A program made the position numbers and the translations under genes. A stretch of 64,000 bases of DNA from Mesostigma viride (Eukaryota; Streptophyta; Mesostigmatophyceae; Mesostigmatales; Mesostigmataceae), in assembly GCA_009746045.1 (NCBI GenBank), contig RPFO01000199.1, positions 884,898-948,897 on the forward strand, given 5' to 3'. Below the pieces are notes generated by a model that was given only the letters and a program-made list of their open reading frames with translations, ran no database searches and was not told the DNA's origin. Of this stretch, positions 20,301 to 32,046 are shown one piece after another; the first letter of the stretch is position 1; each line of letters starts with the position of its first letter.

Positions 20301-22492
20301 GGGCCCTTGCCCAAGGATGCGGGCCATGCCCTACACCCAAAGATGTCGACCCGTCGTCACTACGGCCCCCACCCGACAAGGCTACTTCGCCCATTGCAGG
20401 TAACGGTAGCTCCACAGCCACCTCCGTTGCGCTGCCCCTGACATCTCTGGCAGGGCTACTTGAAGCGCAATCGATTTTGTCAGCAGCGCCATTCCCGGTT
20501 TGTGGTGGGTGCTCTCATGGGCACTACCCACTTTACCCCTAGTGCGGTGGCCACCCCCTGCGGAAACACCGGCCTCCGCTCGCTGCTGCGCGCCCCCTTG
20601 CCGGTCGTCCGCTAGACTTGCCTGCGTGACCGCGGCAGGGCCCCTGGTGGCGGTGGTCAATGACCGGTGGCACCGCAGCGCGCGCTGCGTGAGCATCATG
20701 GCCAGCAGGTGCGCCCCCGCCGAATGGCCCATCACCGAGACGTGCTGGGGGCCACTGCCCAGCCGCGACGCGTTCGCCAGAGCCCAATCCAGCGCACGCT
20801 CCACCTGGGGGGGAAAGGGGGTGGAGGGGCGGGTGGTAGAAGAAACGAGCAGAAATGAGGCCCTGATCACGTGCCCAACCATCAAGCTACTGCATATGCT
20901 CGTCAAAGCTACTGCATATGCGTATATACTATTTAAAAGGCGGTGATATCACCCGTGGCACCAAGTGCTAGTATTCGAACGTTGCCCCGCGCAGGCCCCG
21001 TATCCACGGGAGGGCGCATCTTGTCCAACGCGGCAGGCCACATGAGCCAGACTAGGAGGGGAGCCGAACACGGTGTGTTGTCAAGGGAATGGATTAATTA
21101 ATTCATAATCCCATAGACAGCGTCACGCGGGTACCAATAAAGGAACCTTCGACCCCTGTACACAACGAGAAGGACTGAGGGAGGGAGGGCGCCGTCAACT
21201 AGCTTGCACTAGCTTCTCTCACTGCCACAAGTGGGCAGGCCACAGAGGACTCTCTCAACGGAAAGGCAGGTCTGATACATGCAGGTTTGACCTGGTGACT
21301 GCAAGGGAGACCGGCGCCTCTACTACAAGCCCATGATTGGGTGCCAGGTGGCAGGCAACGGTGGAGAGGTCCCAGGTCCCTTACCAGGTTCCCATCCGGT
21401 TTCTCACTCCCCAACGTACGGTTTGTTCCCCATTTGGTTCCATTGTTCTCCGACGCACGGTCGACTACTGCTGCATAGCGTGACAAAGAAAGACAGGGTC
21501 AAGTGTTCTGTGTGTGTGCCCGTCCTACCTCCTCCAGCTGCTTGTGCACTGTGACGGCAGGGAAGAGCGAGTAGGCCATGACGACAGTGACCACGCCTTC
21601 CTCCGCCAGGCGATACCCTGGGCATGGAGCACAGCACATGGTGCAGGGGGCAGCATACAACATGTGATAAGTTACTGGGACCACGGACATATGATGGTGA
21701 AAGGTTAACGGCGTGAGCACGAAAAAAAGTGTGGCGGCAGGGCACGGAATTCGAAACGGAACACCATGCATGCTGAACACGGTAGAGACCTGATGTGAAT
21801 TTTTTTTTTTGTAGTGACCAAGAAAAGCCAAACAGTTTTGTATCCACTGCCATATACCAGCATTGATATAAGAGCAAGCTCCGATTGATGTTGCCTACTA
21901 GGGAACCCAAGCAAAGTAGTACGTCCCCCCCACATACCCAGTGGTGCGTAGTGCCACCGCTCGCCACTCGCCCACACGCCGCCGTGCACAAACAGGACCA
22001 GCGGCGCCGCGTCCCCACCACCGCCACCGCCACTGCCACAGCTCTTCTCTTCACAATCCTCACCGCCACCGCTGCCGGGGCCAGCATTGTAAACGCGGGT
22101 CAGCGCCCCCCCCCCACATCCTTGGAAGGCGGCACCATCACGTGTGCCGTTGCTGACGATGGTGGTGACGTTGGCAGCAGCGTGGGGTCCTGCTGTTCTT
22201 CGCCCCACGCCTCGCGCCGCAGCTCCCCCGTGACGCCCTTGGCCAGGCGCAGGGACCCTGGCAGGTACACGTCTGCCACATTGCGCGGCAGCGATCCGTA
22301 GGGCACGTCGCGCAGCATGCACACGCATGCGCGGTTGGCTGCTGCAGTGGCGCCGCTGCGGTGATCCGGGCGCCAGGTGGCTGTGCCTGGGCTGTCGGCC
22401 GCGAGGGCACCCCTGGTCGCCTCGTAGTCGGGTATGATCATGTGTAGCCGCTTGGCACTGATGGCGTAGGGGATGAGGCTCACAGTGCCCGC
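14378..22492 (-). CDS. ICME: ICME-like alpha/beta hydrolase, copy A (3' part of gene)
   Basis: Exons (minus strand order): 22,492-21,938; 21,617-21,529; 20,804-20,207; 15,307-14,378. Every junction is in phase. Recognised features are DVPYGSLPRNVADVYLPGS (the N-terminal YG..RN.LDVYLP of prenylcysteine methylesterases), LVLFVHGGVWASGERWHYAP (oxyanion-hole HGG), YRLAEEGVVTVVMAYSLFP, VMGHSAGAHLLAMML (nucleophile Ser), FLALCGVYDIEKHYQ, YEKSRGVHELSSMKPAMG, HDVTVPYTTTREFAGRLRDL (Asp) and LTHADF (His, codon 14,618-14,620). The full Ser-Asp-His triad is present. The family removes methyl esters from prenylcysteine proteins, normally at ER membranes. The last intron (15,308-20,206) is pure microsatellite. 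Copy A carries small indels relative to copy B (near 20,321 and 20,500) and a G-run frameshift near 22,107, which may be sequencing errors. Exon 1 is lost at the assembly gap. Poly-Thr/Pro inserts lie between the GVHEL exon motif and the Asp region. Confidence 0.8.
14561..14630 (+). repeat. 35-bp tandem duplication beside the catalytic His codon
   Basis: Two adjacent 35-bp units (14,561-14,595 and 14,596-14,630) start TCGTAC.AATGGTGAAGTC and differ at a few bases. Because 35 is not a multiple of three, the duplication shifts the hydrolase frame just after LTHADFTI, so the predicted C-terminus differs from the ancestral one. Only the unit at 14,596-14,630 codes for His; the other has Leu at that place. 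Confidence 0.85.
15308..20206. repeat. 4.9-kb intron made of microsatellites
   Basis: It lies between in-phase hydrolase exons (CAG|GTGGGT donor on the minus strand at 20,206; TTTGCCAG acceptor at 15,308). In plus-strand order: (TGGG)n 15,341-15,560; G-rich runs to 15,690; about 110 bp unique sequence; (GGGTC)n 15,808-15,904; (CGGTC)n to about 16,003; (AGGTC)n mixed with AGGGC to about 16,330; (AAGGG)n with occasional AAGG units to 19,962; a short unique bridge; (CCCA)n 20,013-20,206. Almost every base belongs to a 4- or 5-bp repeat, and the G-rich strand is the plus strand, which is the transcription template. Confidence 0.9.
16326..19962. repeat. (AAGGG)n array, 3.6 kb
   Basis: Near-pure AAGGG pentanucleotide with scattered one-base-shorter AAGG units, a few AGGGC units at the left end and rare GGGGAA slips. 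It reads open in all frames (EGKGR/REGKG or PFPSL proteins), which is a composition artefact and not a gene. Confidence 0.98.
21088..21256 (+). repeat. Short dispersed repeat, copy 1 (hydrolase intron A)
   Basis: About 170-bp repeat with ATTAATTAATT at the left, then GCGTCAC.GGGTACCAATAA, AGGAACCTTCGACCCC, a GGCGCC block and TCTCTCACTGCCACAAGTGG, followed by GCAGGCCACAGAG. Related copies lie at 28,580-28,749, 37,268-37,436 and 56,526-56,675. There is no coding capacity; it is a candidate SINE or MITE. Confidence 0.75.
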
Positions 22493-22789
22493 CTGGGATG
22501 AGAGTGGGGGGAGGGATGCAAGGGGTGGGGGGTGGGAGGGACACATATACATATAGGAAGGACACGGGTTGTCGGCAGAAAGGGACAGCGATTGTCGAGC
22601 GAGGCGCGTGGGAGGAAGGGATGGAGCGATGGGAGGTGCGCCAAACGCCAGAGATTACATGTGCGTGCATGTTAGGAAGGGGAAAAGTACGCTCGCACGA
22701 TATGCTAGCGGGTGTGTGGTGGGGGCAGCGTGGGCAGGGCAAGCCAGCTTGGGATAAGAATAAACAAAGCGCTGTGGGGGGGGCGGGTG

Positions 22790-23876
22790 GGCGGGCATCA
22801 CGCGCGCGGGCGGGCGGGCGGGCGGCGGGCGGGCGGGCGGCGGGCGCGGGCGGGCGGGCGGGCGGGCGGGCGGGCGGGGCGGGCGGCGGCGGGGCGGGCG
22901 GGCGGCGCGGGGGCGGGCGGGCGGCGCGGCGGGCGGCGGGCGGCGCGGGCAGGCGGGCGGGCGGGCGGGCAAGCGGGCGGGCGGGCAAGCGGGCGGGCGG
23001 GCAAGCGGGCGGGTGGGCGGGGGCGGGCGGGCGGCGGGGGCGGGCGGGCGGGCGGGCGGGCGGCGGCGGGCGGGCGGGCGGCGGCGCGGCGGCGGGCGGG
23101 CGGGCGGGCGGGCGGGCGGGCGGGCGGGCGGCGGGCGGCGGGCGGGCGGGCGGGCGGGCGGGCGGGCAGGCGGCGCGGCGGGCAAGCGGGCGGGCGGGCA
23201 AGCGGGCGGGCGGGCAAGCGGGCGGGTGGGCGGGCGGCGGGCGGCGCGGGCGGGCGGGCGGGCGGCGGGCGGGCGGGCGGGCGGGCGGCGCGGCGGGGGC
23301 GGCGGCGGGCGGGCGGCGGGGGGCGCGGCGGCGGGCGGGCGGGCGGGCGGGCGGGCGGGCGGGCGGGCGGGCGGCGGCGGGCGGCGGCGGGGGCGGGCGG
23401 GCGGCGCGGGCGGCGCGGGCGCGGGGGCGGGCGGCGGGCGGGCGGGCGGGCGGGCGGCGGCGGGCGGCGGGCGGGCGGCGGCGGGCGGGCGGGCGGGCGG
23501 CGGGCGGCGCGGCGCGGCGGCGGGCGGGGGCGGGCGGCGGGCGGGCGGCGGGGGGCGGGCGGGGCGGGCGGGCGGGCGGCGGGCGGGCGGGCGGCGGCGG
23601 GCGGGGGGCGGGCGGGCGGGCGGGGCGGGCGGGCGGGCGGGCGGGCGGGCGGGGGGGCGGGCGGGCGGCGGGCGGGCGGGCGGCGGGCGGGCGGGGCGGG
23701 CGGGCGGGCGGGCGGGCGGGCGGGCGGCGGCGGGCGGGCGGGGGCGGGCGGGCGGGCGGGCGGGCGGGCGGCGGGCGGGCGGGCGGGCGGGCGGCGGGCG
23801 GGCGGGCGGCGGGCGGGCGGCGGGCGGGCGGCGGGCGGCGGGCGGGGGCGGGCGGCGGGCGGGCCGGGCGGGCGGG
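22790..23876. repeat. (GGGC)n intron repeat, copy A, ending at gap
   Basis: A 1.1-kb GGGC/GGC array. A distinctive block with three GGGCAAGCGGGCGG units and one GGGTGGGC occurs twice, at about 22,951-23,015 and 23,165-23,232 (about 205 bp apart), a higher-order repeat. The same layout appears in copy B. The array runs straight into the N gap. Confidence 0.9.
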
Positions 23877-24000
23877 NNNNNNNNNNNNNNNNNNNNNNNN
23901 NNNNNNNNNNNNNNNNNNNNNNNNNNNNNNNNNNNNNNNNNNNNNNNNNNNNNNNNNNNNNNNNNNNNNNNNNNNNNNNNNNNNNNNNNNNNNNNNNNNN
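23877..24000. other. Assembly gap (Ns)
   Basis: 124 unknown bases between a (GGGC)n array and an (AAGGG)n array. Both flanking arrays belong to introns of the same hydrolase gene but to different introns, so the order here is not that of a simple continuous gene. Confidence 1.
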
Positions 24001-27000
24001 GGAAGGGCAGGGCAGGGCAGGGAAGGGAAGGCGAAGGGAAGGGAATGGGAAGGGAAGGGAAGGGAAGGGAAGGGAAGGGAAGGGAAGGGAAGGGAGGAAG
24101 GGAAGGAAGGGAAGGGAAGGGAAGGAAGGGAAGGGAAAGGGAAGGGAAGGGAAGGGAAGGGAAGGGAAGGAAGGGAAGGAAGGGAAGGAAGGAAGGGAAG
24201 GGAAGGGAAAGGGAAGGGAAGGAAGGGAAGGGAAGGGAAGGGAAGGGAAGGAAGGGAAGGGAAGGGAAGGAAGGGAAGGGAAGGAAGGGAAGGGAAGGGA
24301 AGGAAGGGAAGGGAAGGGAAGGGAAGGGAAGGAAGGGAAGGAAGGGAAGGGAAGGGAAGGGAAGGGAAGGGAAGGGAAGGGAAGGGAAGGGAAAGGGAAG
24401 GAAGGGAAGGGAAGGAAGGGAAGGGAAGGGAAGGGAAGGGAAGGGAAGGGAAGGAAGGGAAGGAAGGGAAGGGAAGGGAAGGGAAGGGAAGGAAGGAGGG
24501 AAGGGAAGGAAGGGAAGGGAAGGGAAGGAAGGGAAGGGAAGGAAGGGAAGGGAAGGGCAGGAAGGGCAGGGAAGGGCAGGGAAGGGAAGGAAGGAAGGGA
24601 AGGGAAGGGCAGGGAAGGAAGGAAGGAAGGGAAGCGGAAGGGAAGGGCAGGGAAGGGCAGGGAGGGAAGGGAAGGAAGGGAAGGAAGGGAAGGGAAGGAA
24701 GAAGGGAAGGAAGGGAAGGGAAGGGAAGGGAAGAGGAAGGGAAGGGAAGGGAAGGGAAGGAAGGCAGAAGGGAAGGGCAGGGAAGGGAAGGGAAGGGAAG
24801 GGAAGGGAAGGAAGGAAGGGAAGGGAAGGGAAGGAAGGAAGGGAAGGGAAGGGAAGGGAAGGGAAGGGAAGGGAAGGGAAGGAAGGGAAGGGAAGGAAGG
24901 GAAGGGAAGGGAAGGAAGGAAGGGAAGGGAAGGGAAGGAAGGGAAGGGAAGGGAAGGGAAGGGAAGGGAAGGGAAGGGAAAGGGAAGGGAAGGGAAGGGA
25001 AGGGAAGGGAAGGGAAGGGAAGGAAGGGAAAGGGAAGGGAAGGAAGGAAGGGAAGGGAAGGGAAGGGAAGGGAAGGGAAGGGAAGGAAGGAAGGAAGGAA
25101 GGGAAGGGAAGGGAAGGGAAGGGAAGGGAAGGAAGGGAAGGAAGGGAAGGGAAGGGAAGGAAGGGAAGGGAAGGGAAGGAAGGAAGGGAAGGGAAGGAAG
25201 GAAGGAAGGGAAGGGAAGGGAAGGGAAGGAAGGAAGGAAGGGAAGGAAGGGAAGGGAAGGGAAGGGAAGGGAAGGGAAGGGAAGGGAAGGAAGGGAAGGA
25301 AGGGAAGGGAAGGGAAGGGAAGGGAAGGGAAGGAAGGAAGGGAAGGGAAGGAAGGGAAGGGAAGGAAGGGAAGGAAGGGAAGGAAGGGAAGGGAAGGGAA
25401 GGGAAGGGAAGGGAAGGGAAGGGAAGGGAAGGGAAGGAAGGGAAGGGAAGGGAAGGAAGGGAAGGGAAGGAAGGGAAGGGAAGGGAAGGGAAGGGAAGGG
25501 AAGGAAGGGAAGGGAAGGGAAGGGAAGGGAAGGGAAGGGAAGGAAGGGAAGGGAAGGGAAGGGAAGGGAAGGGAAGGAAGGGAAGGGAAGGGAAGGAAGG
25601 GAAGGAAGGGAAGGGAAGGGAAGGGAAGGGAAGGGAAGGGAAGGGAAGGGAAGGAAGGGAAGGGAAGGGAAGGGAAGGGAAGGAAGGAAGGGAAGGGAAG
25701 GGAAGGGAAGGGAAGGGAAGGGAAGGAAGGAAGGGAAGGGAAGGGAAGGGAAGGAAGGGAAGGGAAGGGGAAGGGAAGGAAGGGAAGGGAAGGGAAGGGA
25801 AGGGAAGGGAAGGGAAGGGAAGGGAAGGGAAGGGAAGGGAAGGGAAGGGAAGGGAAGGGAAGGGAAGGGAAGGGAAGGAAGGGAAGGGAAGGGAAGGAAG
25901 GGAAGGGAAGGGAAGGGAAGGGAAGGGAAGGGAAGGGAAGGGAAGGAAGGGAAGGGAAGGGAAGGGAAGGGAAGGGAAGGGAAGGGAAGGGAAGGGAAGG
26001 GAAGGAAGGGAAGGGAAGGGAAGGGAAGGGAAGGAAGGGAAGGGAAGGAAGGGAAGGGAAGGGAAGGGAAGGGAAGGGAAGGGAAGGAAGGGAAGGGAAG
26101 GGAAGGGAAGGGAAGGGAAGGGAAGGGAAGGGAAGGGAAGGGAAGGGAAGGGAAGGGAAGGGAAGGGGAAGGGAAGGGAAGGAAGGGAAGGGAAGGAAGG
26201 GAAGGGAAGGGAAGGAAGGGAAGGGAAGGGAAGGAAGGGAAGGGAAGGGAAGGGGGAAGGGAAGGGAAGGGAAGGGAAGGAAGGGAAGGAAGGGAAGGGA
26301 AGGGAAGGGAAGGAAGAAGGGAAGGGAAGGGAAGGGAAGGGAAGGAAGGGAAGGGAAGGGAAGGGAAGGGAAGGGAAGGGAAAGGAAGGGAAGGGAAGGG
26401 AAGGGAAGGGAAGGGAAGGAAGGGAAGGAAGGGAAGGGAAGGGAAGGGAAGGGAAGGGAAGGGAAGGGAAGGGAAGGGAAGGGAAGGGAAGGGAAGGGAA
26501 GGGAAGGGAAGGGAAGGAAGGGAAGGGAAGGGAAGGGAAGGGAAGGAAGGGAAGGGAAGGGAAGGGAAGGGAAGGGAAGGAAGGGAAGGGAAGGGAAGGG
26601 AAGGGAAGGGAAGGGAAGGGAAGGGAAGGGAAGGGAAGGGAAGGGAAGGGAAGGGAAGGAAGAAGGAAGGGAAGGGAAGGGAAGGGAAGGGAAGGGAAGG
26701 GAAGGGAAGGGAAGGGAAGGAAGGGAAGGGAAGGGAAGGGAAGGGAAGGGAAGGGAAGGGAAGGGAAGGGAAGGGAAGGGAAGGGAAGGGAAGGAAGGGA
26801 AGGGAAGGGAAGGGAAGGGAAGGGAAGGAAGGGAAGGGAAGGGAAGGGAAGGGAAGGGAAGGGAAGGGAAGGGAAGGGAAGGGAAGGAAGGGAAGGGAAG
26901 GGAAGGGAAGGGAAGGGAAGGGAAGGGAAGGGAAGGGAAGGAAGGGAAGGGAAGGGAAGGGAAGGGAAGGGAAGGGAAGGGAAGGGAAGGGAAGGAAGGG

Positions 27001-27452
27001 AAGGGAAGGGAAGGGAAGGGAAGGGAAGGGAAGGGAAGGGAAGGGAAGGAAGGGAAGGGAAGGGAAGGGAAGGGAAGGGAAGGGAAGGAAGGGAAGGGAA
27101 GGGAAGGGAAGGGAAGGGAAGGGAAGGGAAGGGAAGGGAAGGGAAGGGAAGGGAAGGGAAGGGAAGGGAAGGGAAGGGAAGGGAAGGAAGGGAAGGGAAG
27201 GAAGGGAAGGGAAGGAAGGGAAGGAAGGAAGGGAAGGGAAGGGAAGGGAAGGGAAGGGAAGGGAAGGGAAGGGAAGGGAAGGGAAGGGAAGGGAAGGGAA
27301 GGGAAGGGAAGGGAAGGAAGGGAAGGGAAGGGAAGGGAAGGGAAGGGAAGGGAAGGGAGGGAAGGAAGGGAAGGAAGGGAAGGGAAGGGAAGGGAAGGGA
27401 AGGGAAGGAAGGGAAGGGAAGGGAAGGGAAGGGAAGGGAAGGGAAGGGAAGG
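24001..27452. repeat. (AAGGG)n array, copy B, starting at gap
   Basis: A 3.45-kb AAGGG/AAGG array like 16,326-19,962. It is followed by the same unique bridge (GGCGAAGGCCACAAGTCTCG) and a (CCCA)n tract at 27,503-27,693, which abuts the splice donor of the hydrolase exon at 27,694. Confidence 0.95.
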
Positions 27453-27693
27453 GGCGAAGGCCACAAGTCTCGCATTACCCGGCAGCCCACCTGACCGCCC
27501 GCCCACCCACCCACCACCCACCCACCCACCCACCCACCCACCCACCCACCCACCCACCCACCCACCCACCCACCCACCCACCCACCCACCCACCCACCCA
27601 CCCACCCACCCACCCACCCACCCACCCACCCACCCACCCACCCACCCACCCACCCACCCACCCACCCACCCACCCACCCACCAACCCACCCAC

Positions 27694-30600
27694 CTGGTAG
27701 TGCTTCTCGATGTCGTACACTCCACACAGTGCCAGGAATGACTTTGGCATGCGGCAACACGGCAGGAAAGGGGCGCGGCGAGAGCGCGGGCCCTTGCCCA
27801 AGGATGCGGGCCCATGCCCTACACCCAAAGATGTCGACCCGTCGTCACTACGGCCCCCACCCGACAAGGCTGCTTCGCCCATTGCAGGTAACGGTAGCTC
27901 CACAGCCACCTCCGTTGCGCTGCCCCTGACATCTCTGGCAGGGCTACTTGAAGCGCAATCGATTTTGTCAGCAGCGCCATTCCCGGTCTTGTGGTGGGTG
28001 CTCTCATGGGCACTACCCACTTTACCCCTAGTGCGGTGGCCACCCCCTGCGGAAACACCGGCCTCCGCTCGCTGCTGCGCGCCCCCTTGCCGGTCGTCCG
28101 CTAGACTTGCCTGCGTGACCGCGGCAGGGCCCCTGGTGGCGGTGGTCAATGACCGGTGGCACCGCAGCGCGCGCTGCGTGAGCATCATGGCCAGCAGGTG
28201 CGCCCCCGCCGAATGGCCCATCACCGAGACGTGCTGGGGGCCACTGCCCAGCCGCGACGCGTTCGCCAGAGCCCAATCCAGCGCACGCTCCACCTGGGGG
28301 GGAAAGGGGGTGGAGGGGGCGGGTGGTAGAAGAAACGAGCAGAAATGAGGCCCTGATCACGTGCCCAACCATCAAGCTACTGCATATGCTCGTCAAAGCT
28401 ACTGCATATGCGTATATACTATTTAAAAGGCGGTGATATCACCCGTGGCACCAAGTGCTAGTATTCGAACGTTGCCCCCGCGCAGGCCCCGTATCCACGG
28501 GAGGGCGCATCTTGTCCAACGCGGCAGGCCACATGAGCCAGACTAGGAGGTGGAGCCGAACACGGTGTGTTGTCAAGGGAATGGATTAATTAATTCATAA
28601 TCCCATAGACAGCGTCACGCGGGTACCAATAAAGGAACCTTCGACCCCTGTACACAACGAGAAGGACTGAGGGAGGGAGGGCGCCGTCAACTAGCTTGCA
28701 CTAGCTTCTCTCACTGCCACAAGTGGGCAGGCCACAGAGGACTCTCTCAACGGAAAGGCAGGTCTGATACATGCAGGTTTGACCTGGTGACTGCAAGGGA
28801 GACCGGCGCCTCTACTACAAGCCCATGATTGGGTGCCAGGTGGCAGGCAACGGTGGAGAGGTCCCAGGTCCCTTACCAGGTTCCCATCCGGTTTCTCACT
28901 CCCCAACGTACGGTTTGTTCCCCATTTGGTTCCATTGTTCTCCGACGCACGGTCGACTACTGCTGCATAGCGTGACAAAGAAAGACAGGGTCAAGTGTTC
29001 TGTGTGTGTGCCCGTCCTACCTCCTCCAGCTGCTTGTGCACTGTGACGGCAGGGAAGAGCGAGTAGGCCATGACGACAGTGACCACGCCTTCCTCCGCCA
29101 GGCGATACCCTGGGCATGGAGCACAGCACATGGTGCAGGGGGCAGCATACAACATGTGATAAGTTACTGGGACCACGGACATATGATGGTGAAAGGTTAA
29201 CGGCGTGAGCACGAAAAAAAGTGTGGCGGCAGGGCACGGAATTCGAAACGGAACACCATGCATGCTGAACACGGTAGAGACCTGATGTGAATTTTTTTTT
29301 TTGTAGTGACCAAGAAAAGCCAAACAGTTTTGTATCCACTGCCATATACCAGCATTGATATAAGAGCAAGCTCCGATTGATGTTGCCTACTAGGGAACCC
29401 AAGCAAAGTAGTACGTCCCCCCCACATACCCAGTGGTGCGTAGTGCCACCGCTCGCCACTCGCCCACACGCCGCCGTGCACAAACAGGACCAGCGGCGCC
29501 GCGTCCCCACCACCGCCACCGCCACTGCCACAGCTCTTCTCTTCACAATCCTCACCGCCACCGCTGCCGGGGCCAGCATTGTAAACGCGGGTCAGCGCCC
29601 CCCCCCACATCCTTGGAAGGCGGCACCATCACGTGTGCCGTTGCTGACGATGGTGGTGACGTTGGCAGCAGCGTGGGGTCCTGCTGTTCTTCGCCCCACG
29701 CCTCGCGCCGCAGCTCCCCCGTGACGCCCTTGGCCAGGCGCAGGGACCCTGGCAGGTACACGTCTGCCACATTGCGCGGCAGCGATCCGTAGGGCACGTC
29801 GCGCAGCATGCACACGCATGCGCGGTTGGCTGCTGCAGTGGCGCCGCTGCGGTGATCCGGGCGCCAGGTGGCTGTGCCTGGGCTGTCGGCCGCGAGGGCA
29901 CCCCTGGTCGCCTCGTAGTCGGGTATGATCATGTGTAGCCGCTTGGCACTGATGGCGTAGGGGATGAGGCTCACAGTGCCCGCCTGGGATGAGAGTGGGG
30001 GAGGGATGCAAGGGTGGGGGGTGGGAGGGACACATATACATATAGGAAGGACACGGGTTGTCGGCAGAAAGGGACAGCGATTGTCGAGCGAGGCGCGTGG
30101 GGAGGGAAGGGATGGAGCGATGGGAGGTGCGCCAAACGCCAGAGATTACATGTGCGTGCATGTTAGGAAGGGGAAAAGTACGCTCGCACGATATGCTAGC
30201 GGGTGTGTGGTGGGGGCAGCGTGGGCAGGGCAAGCCAGCTTGGGATAAGAATAAACAAAGCGCTGTGGGGGGGGCGGGTGGGCGGGCATCACGCGCGCGG
30301 GCGGGCGGGCGGGCGGCGGGCGGCGGCGGGCGGGCGGGCGGGCGGGCGGGCGGGCGGGCGGGCGGGCGGGCGGGCGGGCGGCGGGCGGGCGGGCGGGCGG
30401 GCGGCGGGCGGGCGGGCGGGCGGCGGGCGGGCGGGCGGGCGGCAGGCGGGCGGGCGGGCGGGCAAGCGGGCGGGCGGGCAAGCGGGCGGGCGGGCAAGCG
30501 GGCGGGTGGGCGGGCGGGCGGCGGCGGGGGCGGGCGGGCGGGCGGGCGGGCGGCGGGCGGGCGGGCGGGCGGGCGGCGGGCGGGCGGGCGGGCGGGCGGG

Positions 30601-32046
30601 CGGGCGGGCGGGCGGCGGGCGGGCGGGCGGGCGGCGGGCGGGCGGGCGGGCGGGCGGGCGGGCGGGCGGGCGGGCAAGCGGGCGGGCGGGCAAGCGGGCG
30701 GGCGGGCAAGCGGGCGGGTGGGCGGGCGGGCGGGCGGGCGGGCGGCGGGCGGGCGGCGGGCGGGCGGCGGGCGGCGGGCGGGCGGGCGGGCGGGCGGGCG
30801 GGCGGCGGGCGGGCGGGCGGGCGGGCGGGCGGCGGGCGGCGCGGGCGGGCGGGCGGCGGGCGGGCGGGCGGCGGGCGGGCGCGGGCGGGCGGGCGGGCGG
30901 GCGGGCGGGCGGCGGGGCGGCGGGCGGGCGGGCGGCGGGCGGGCGGGCGGGCGGGCGGGCGGCGGGCGGGCGGCGGGCGGCGGGCGGCGGCGGGCGGGCG
31001 GGCGGGCGGGCGGCGGGCGGCGGGCGGGCGGGCGGCGGGCGGCGCGGGCGGGCGGCGGGCGGGCGGGCGGGCGGGCGGCGGGCGGGCGGGCGGCGGGCGG
31101 CGGGCGGGCGGGCGGGCGGGCGGCGGCGGCGGGCGGGCGGGCGGGCGGCGGGCGGGCGGGCGGCGGCGGGCGGGCGGCGGGCGGGCGGGCGGGCGGGCGG
31201 GCGGCGGGCGGGCGGGCGGGCGGCGGGCGGCGGGCGGGCGGGCGGGCGGGCGGGCGGGCGGGCGGGCGGGCGGGCGGGCGGCGGGCGGGGGCGGCGGGCG
31301 GGCGGGCGGGCGGGCGGGCGGCGGGCGGGCGGGCGGGCGGCGGGCGGGCGGGCGGGCGGGCGGCGGGCGGGCGGGCGGGCGGGCGGGCGGGCGGGCGGGC
31401 GGGCGGGCGGGCGGGCGGGCGGGCGGGCGGGCGGGCAGGCGGGCGGGTGGGCAGCGGCCAGGTATGTGGAGCAGTGGGGGGCTAAGGAGGGTAAGGGGAT
31501 GAGAGACAGTGGGGCGGGGAGAGAGATTGATAAAGGGCGGGAGGGCGGGAATAAAGCCGATCTGCTACATGCGCAGGGCAACAGTGCACGCCTTGCAACA
31601 ACATGGGGTGGAATGGAGGTAGAGGGGGAGAAGTAGCAAAAACGTGCATTCTTTCACAACCGCAGCGTCCCCTGCATTTCTATCTATGACCTGCCGGGGC
31701 TCATGCTCCCAATTGCGCGAGGTGGGCGTGCCCTCTCGCACTGTGTGAATATTACAAATAGAATGCATTCCCCCAAGACCATGTGCAAGGTCGTGGTCGT
31801 AACTACATAGGACCAACGCAAAGCAGCTTTACAGAGTCAAGCAAGCCCAATCAGTTTCACGCGCCCAATCAGTTTCACTTACCCTGCAGCCGCAGCATCG
31901 GGTAATCCGGGCATTGGGGTGAGCAAACTTACCAGCTCGCTGCCCAATATTCGACCAATTCGCCATAGCCGTCCAAGGAACTCCCCCACATTCCTGGACG
32001 TAACCAATTCCTCACGAGCGCCTTCGAGTGCTCGGTGGAGCACCAT
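27694..32046 (-). CDS. ICME: ICME-like alpha/beta hydrolase, copy B (5' part of gene)
   Basis: Exons (minus strand order): 32,046-31,933 (38 codons, ATG in GCCATGGTG context, ending GAGCTG|GTAAGT, phase 0); 29,983-29,430; 29,109-29,021; 28,293-27,694. The last exon is open without the indels seen in copy A and contains ALDWALANASRLG, the nucleophile elbow VMGHSAGAHLLAM and FLALCGVYDIEKHYQ. It includes a roughly 130-residue Gly/Ser/Arg-rich insert that is unusual for the family. The GxSxG and HGG motifs are here, while the Asp and His lie only in the 14.4-15.3 kb exon beyond the gap. Exon 2 has a nine-G homopolymer near 29,600 (ten in copy A). Eight or eleven would keep KDVGGG and ALTRVYNAG in one frame, so its length is probably miscalled. 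The intron 30-31.9 kb is a (GGGC)n array. The first-exon assignment is inferred from phase and from its duplicated, conserved copy at 46.5-46.65 kb. Confidence 0.75.
28580..28749 (+). repeat. Short dispersed repeat, copy 2 (hydrolase intron B)
   Basis: Same element as at 21,088-21,256, at the corresponding intron position in copy B, so it is not an independent insertion. Confidence 0.75.
30285..31450. repeat. (GGGC)n intron repeat, copy B
   Basis: A 1.2-kb GGGC/GGC array. The GGGCAAGC triplet block again occurs twice (about 30,443-30,515 and 30,655-30,727, 212 bp apart), at nearly the same distance from the array start as in copy A. It ends in GGGTGGGCAGCGGCCAGG, which is shared with 45,910. 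Confidence 0.92.

Noticed and set aside
15745-20403. Very long open frames on both strands (over 1300 residues)
   Set aside because: They are translations of (AAGGG)n and related pentanucleotides, which contain no stop codon in most frames; there is no real protein composition.
22498-27815. Long open frames crossing the N gap
   Set aside because: Built from (GGGC)n and (AAGGG)n repeats plus Ns; not genes.
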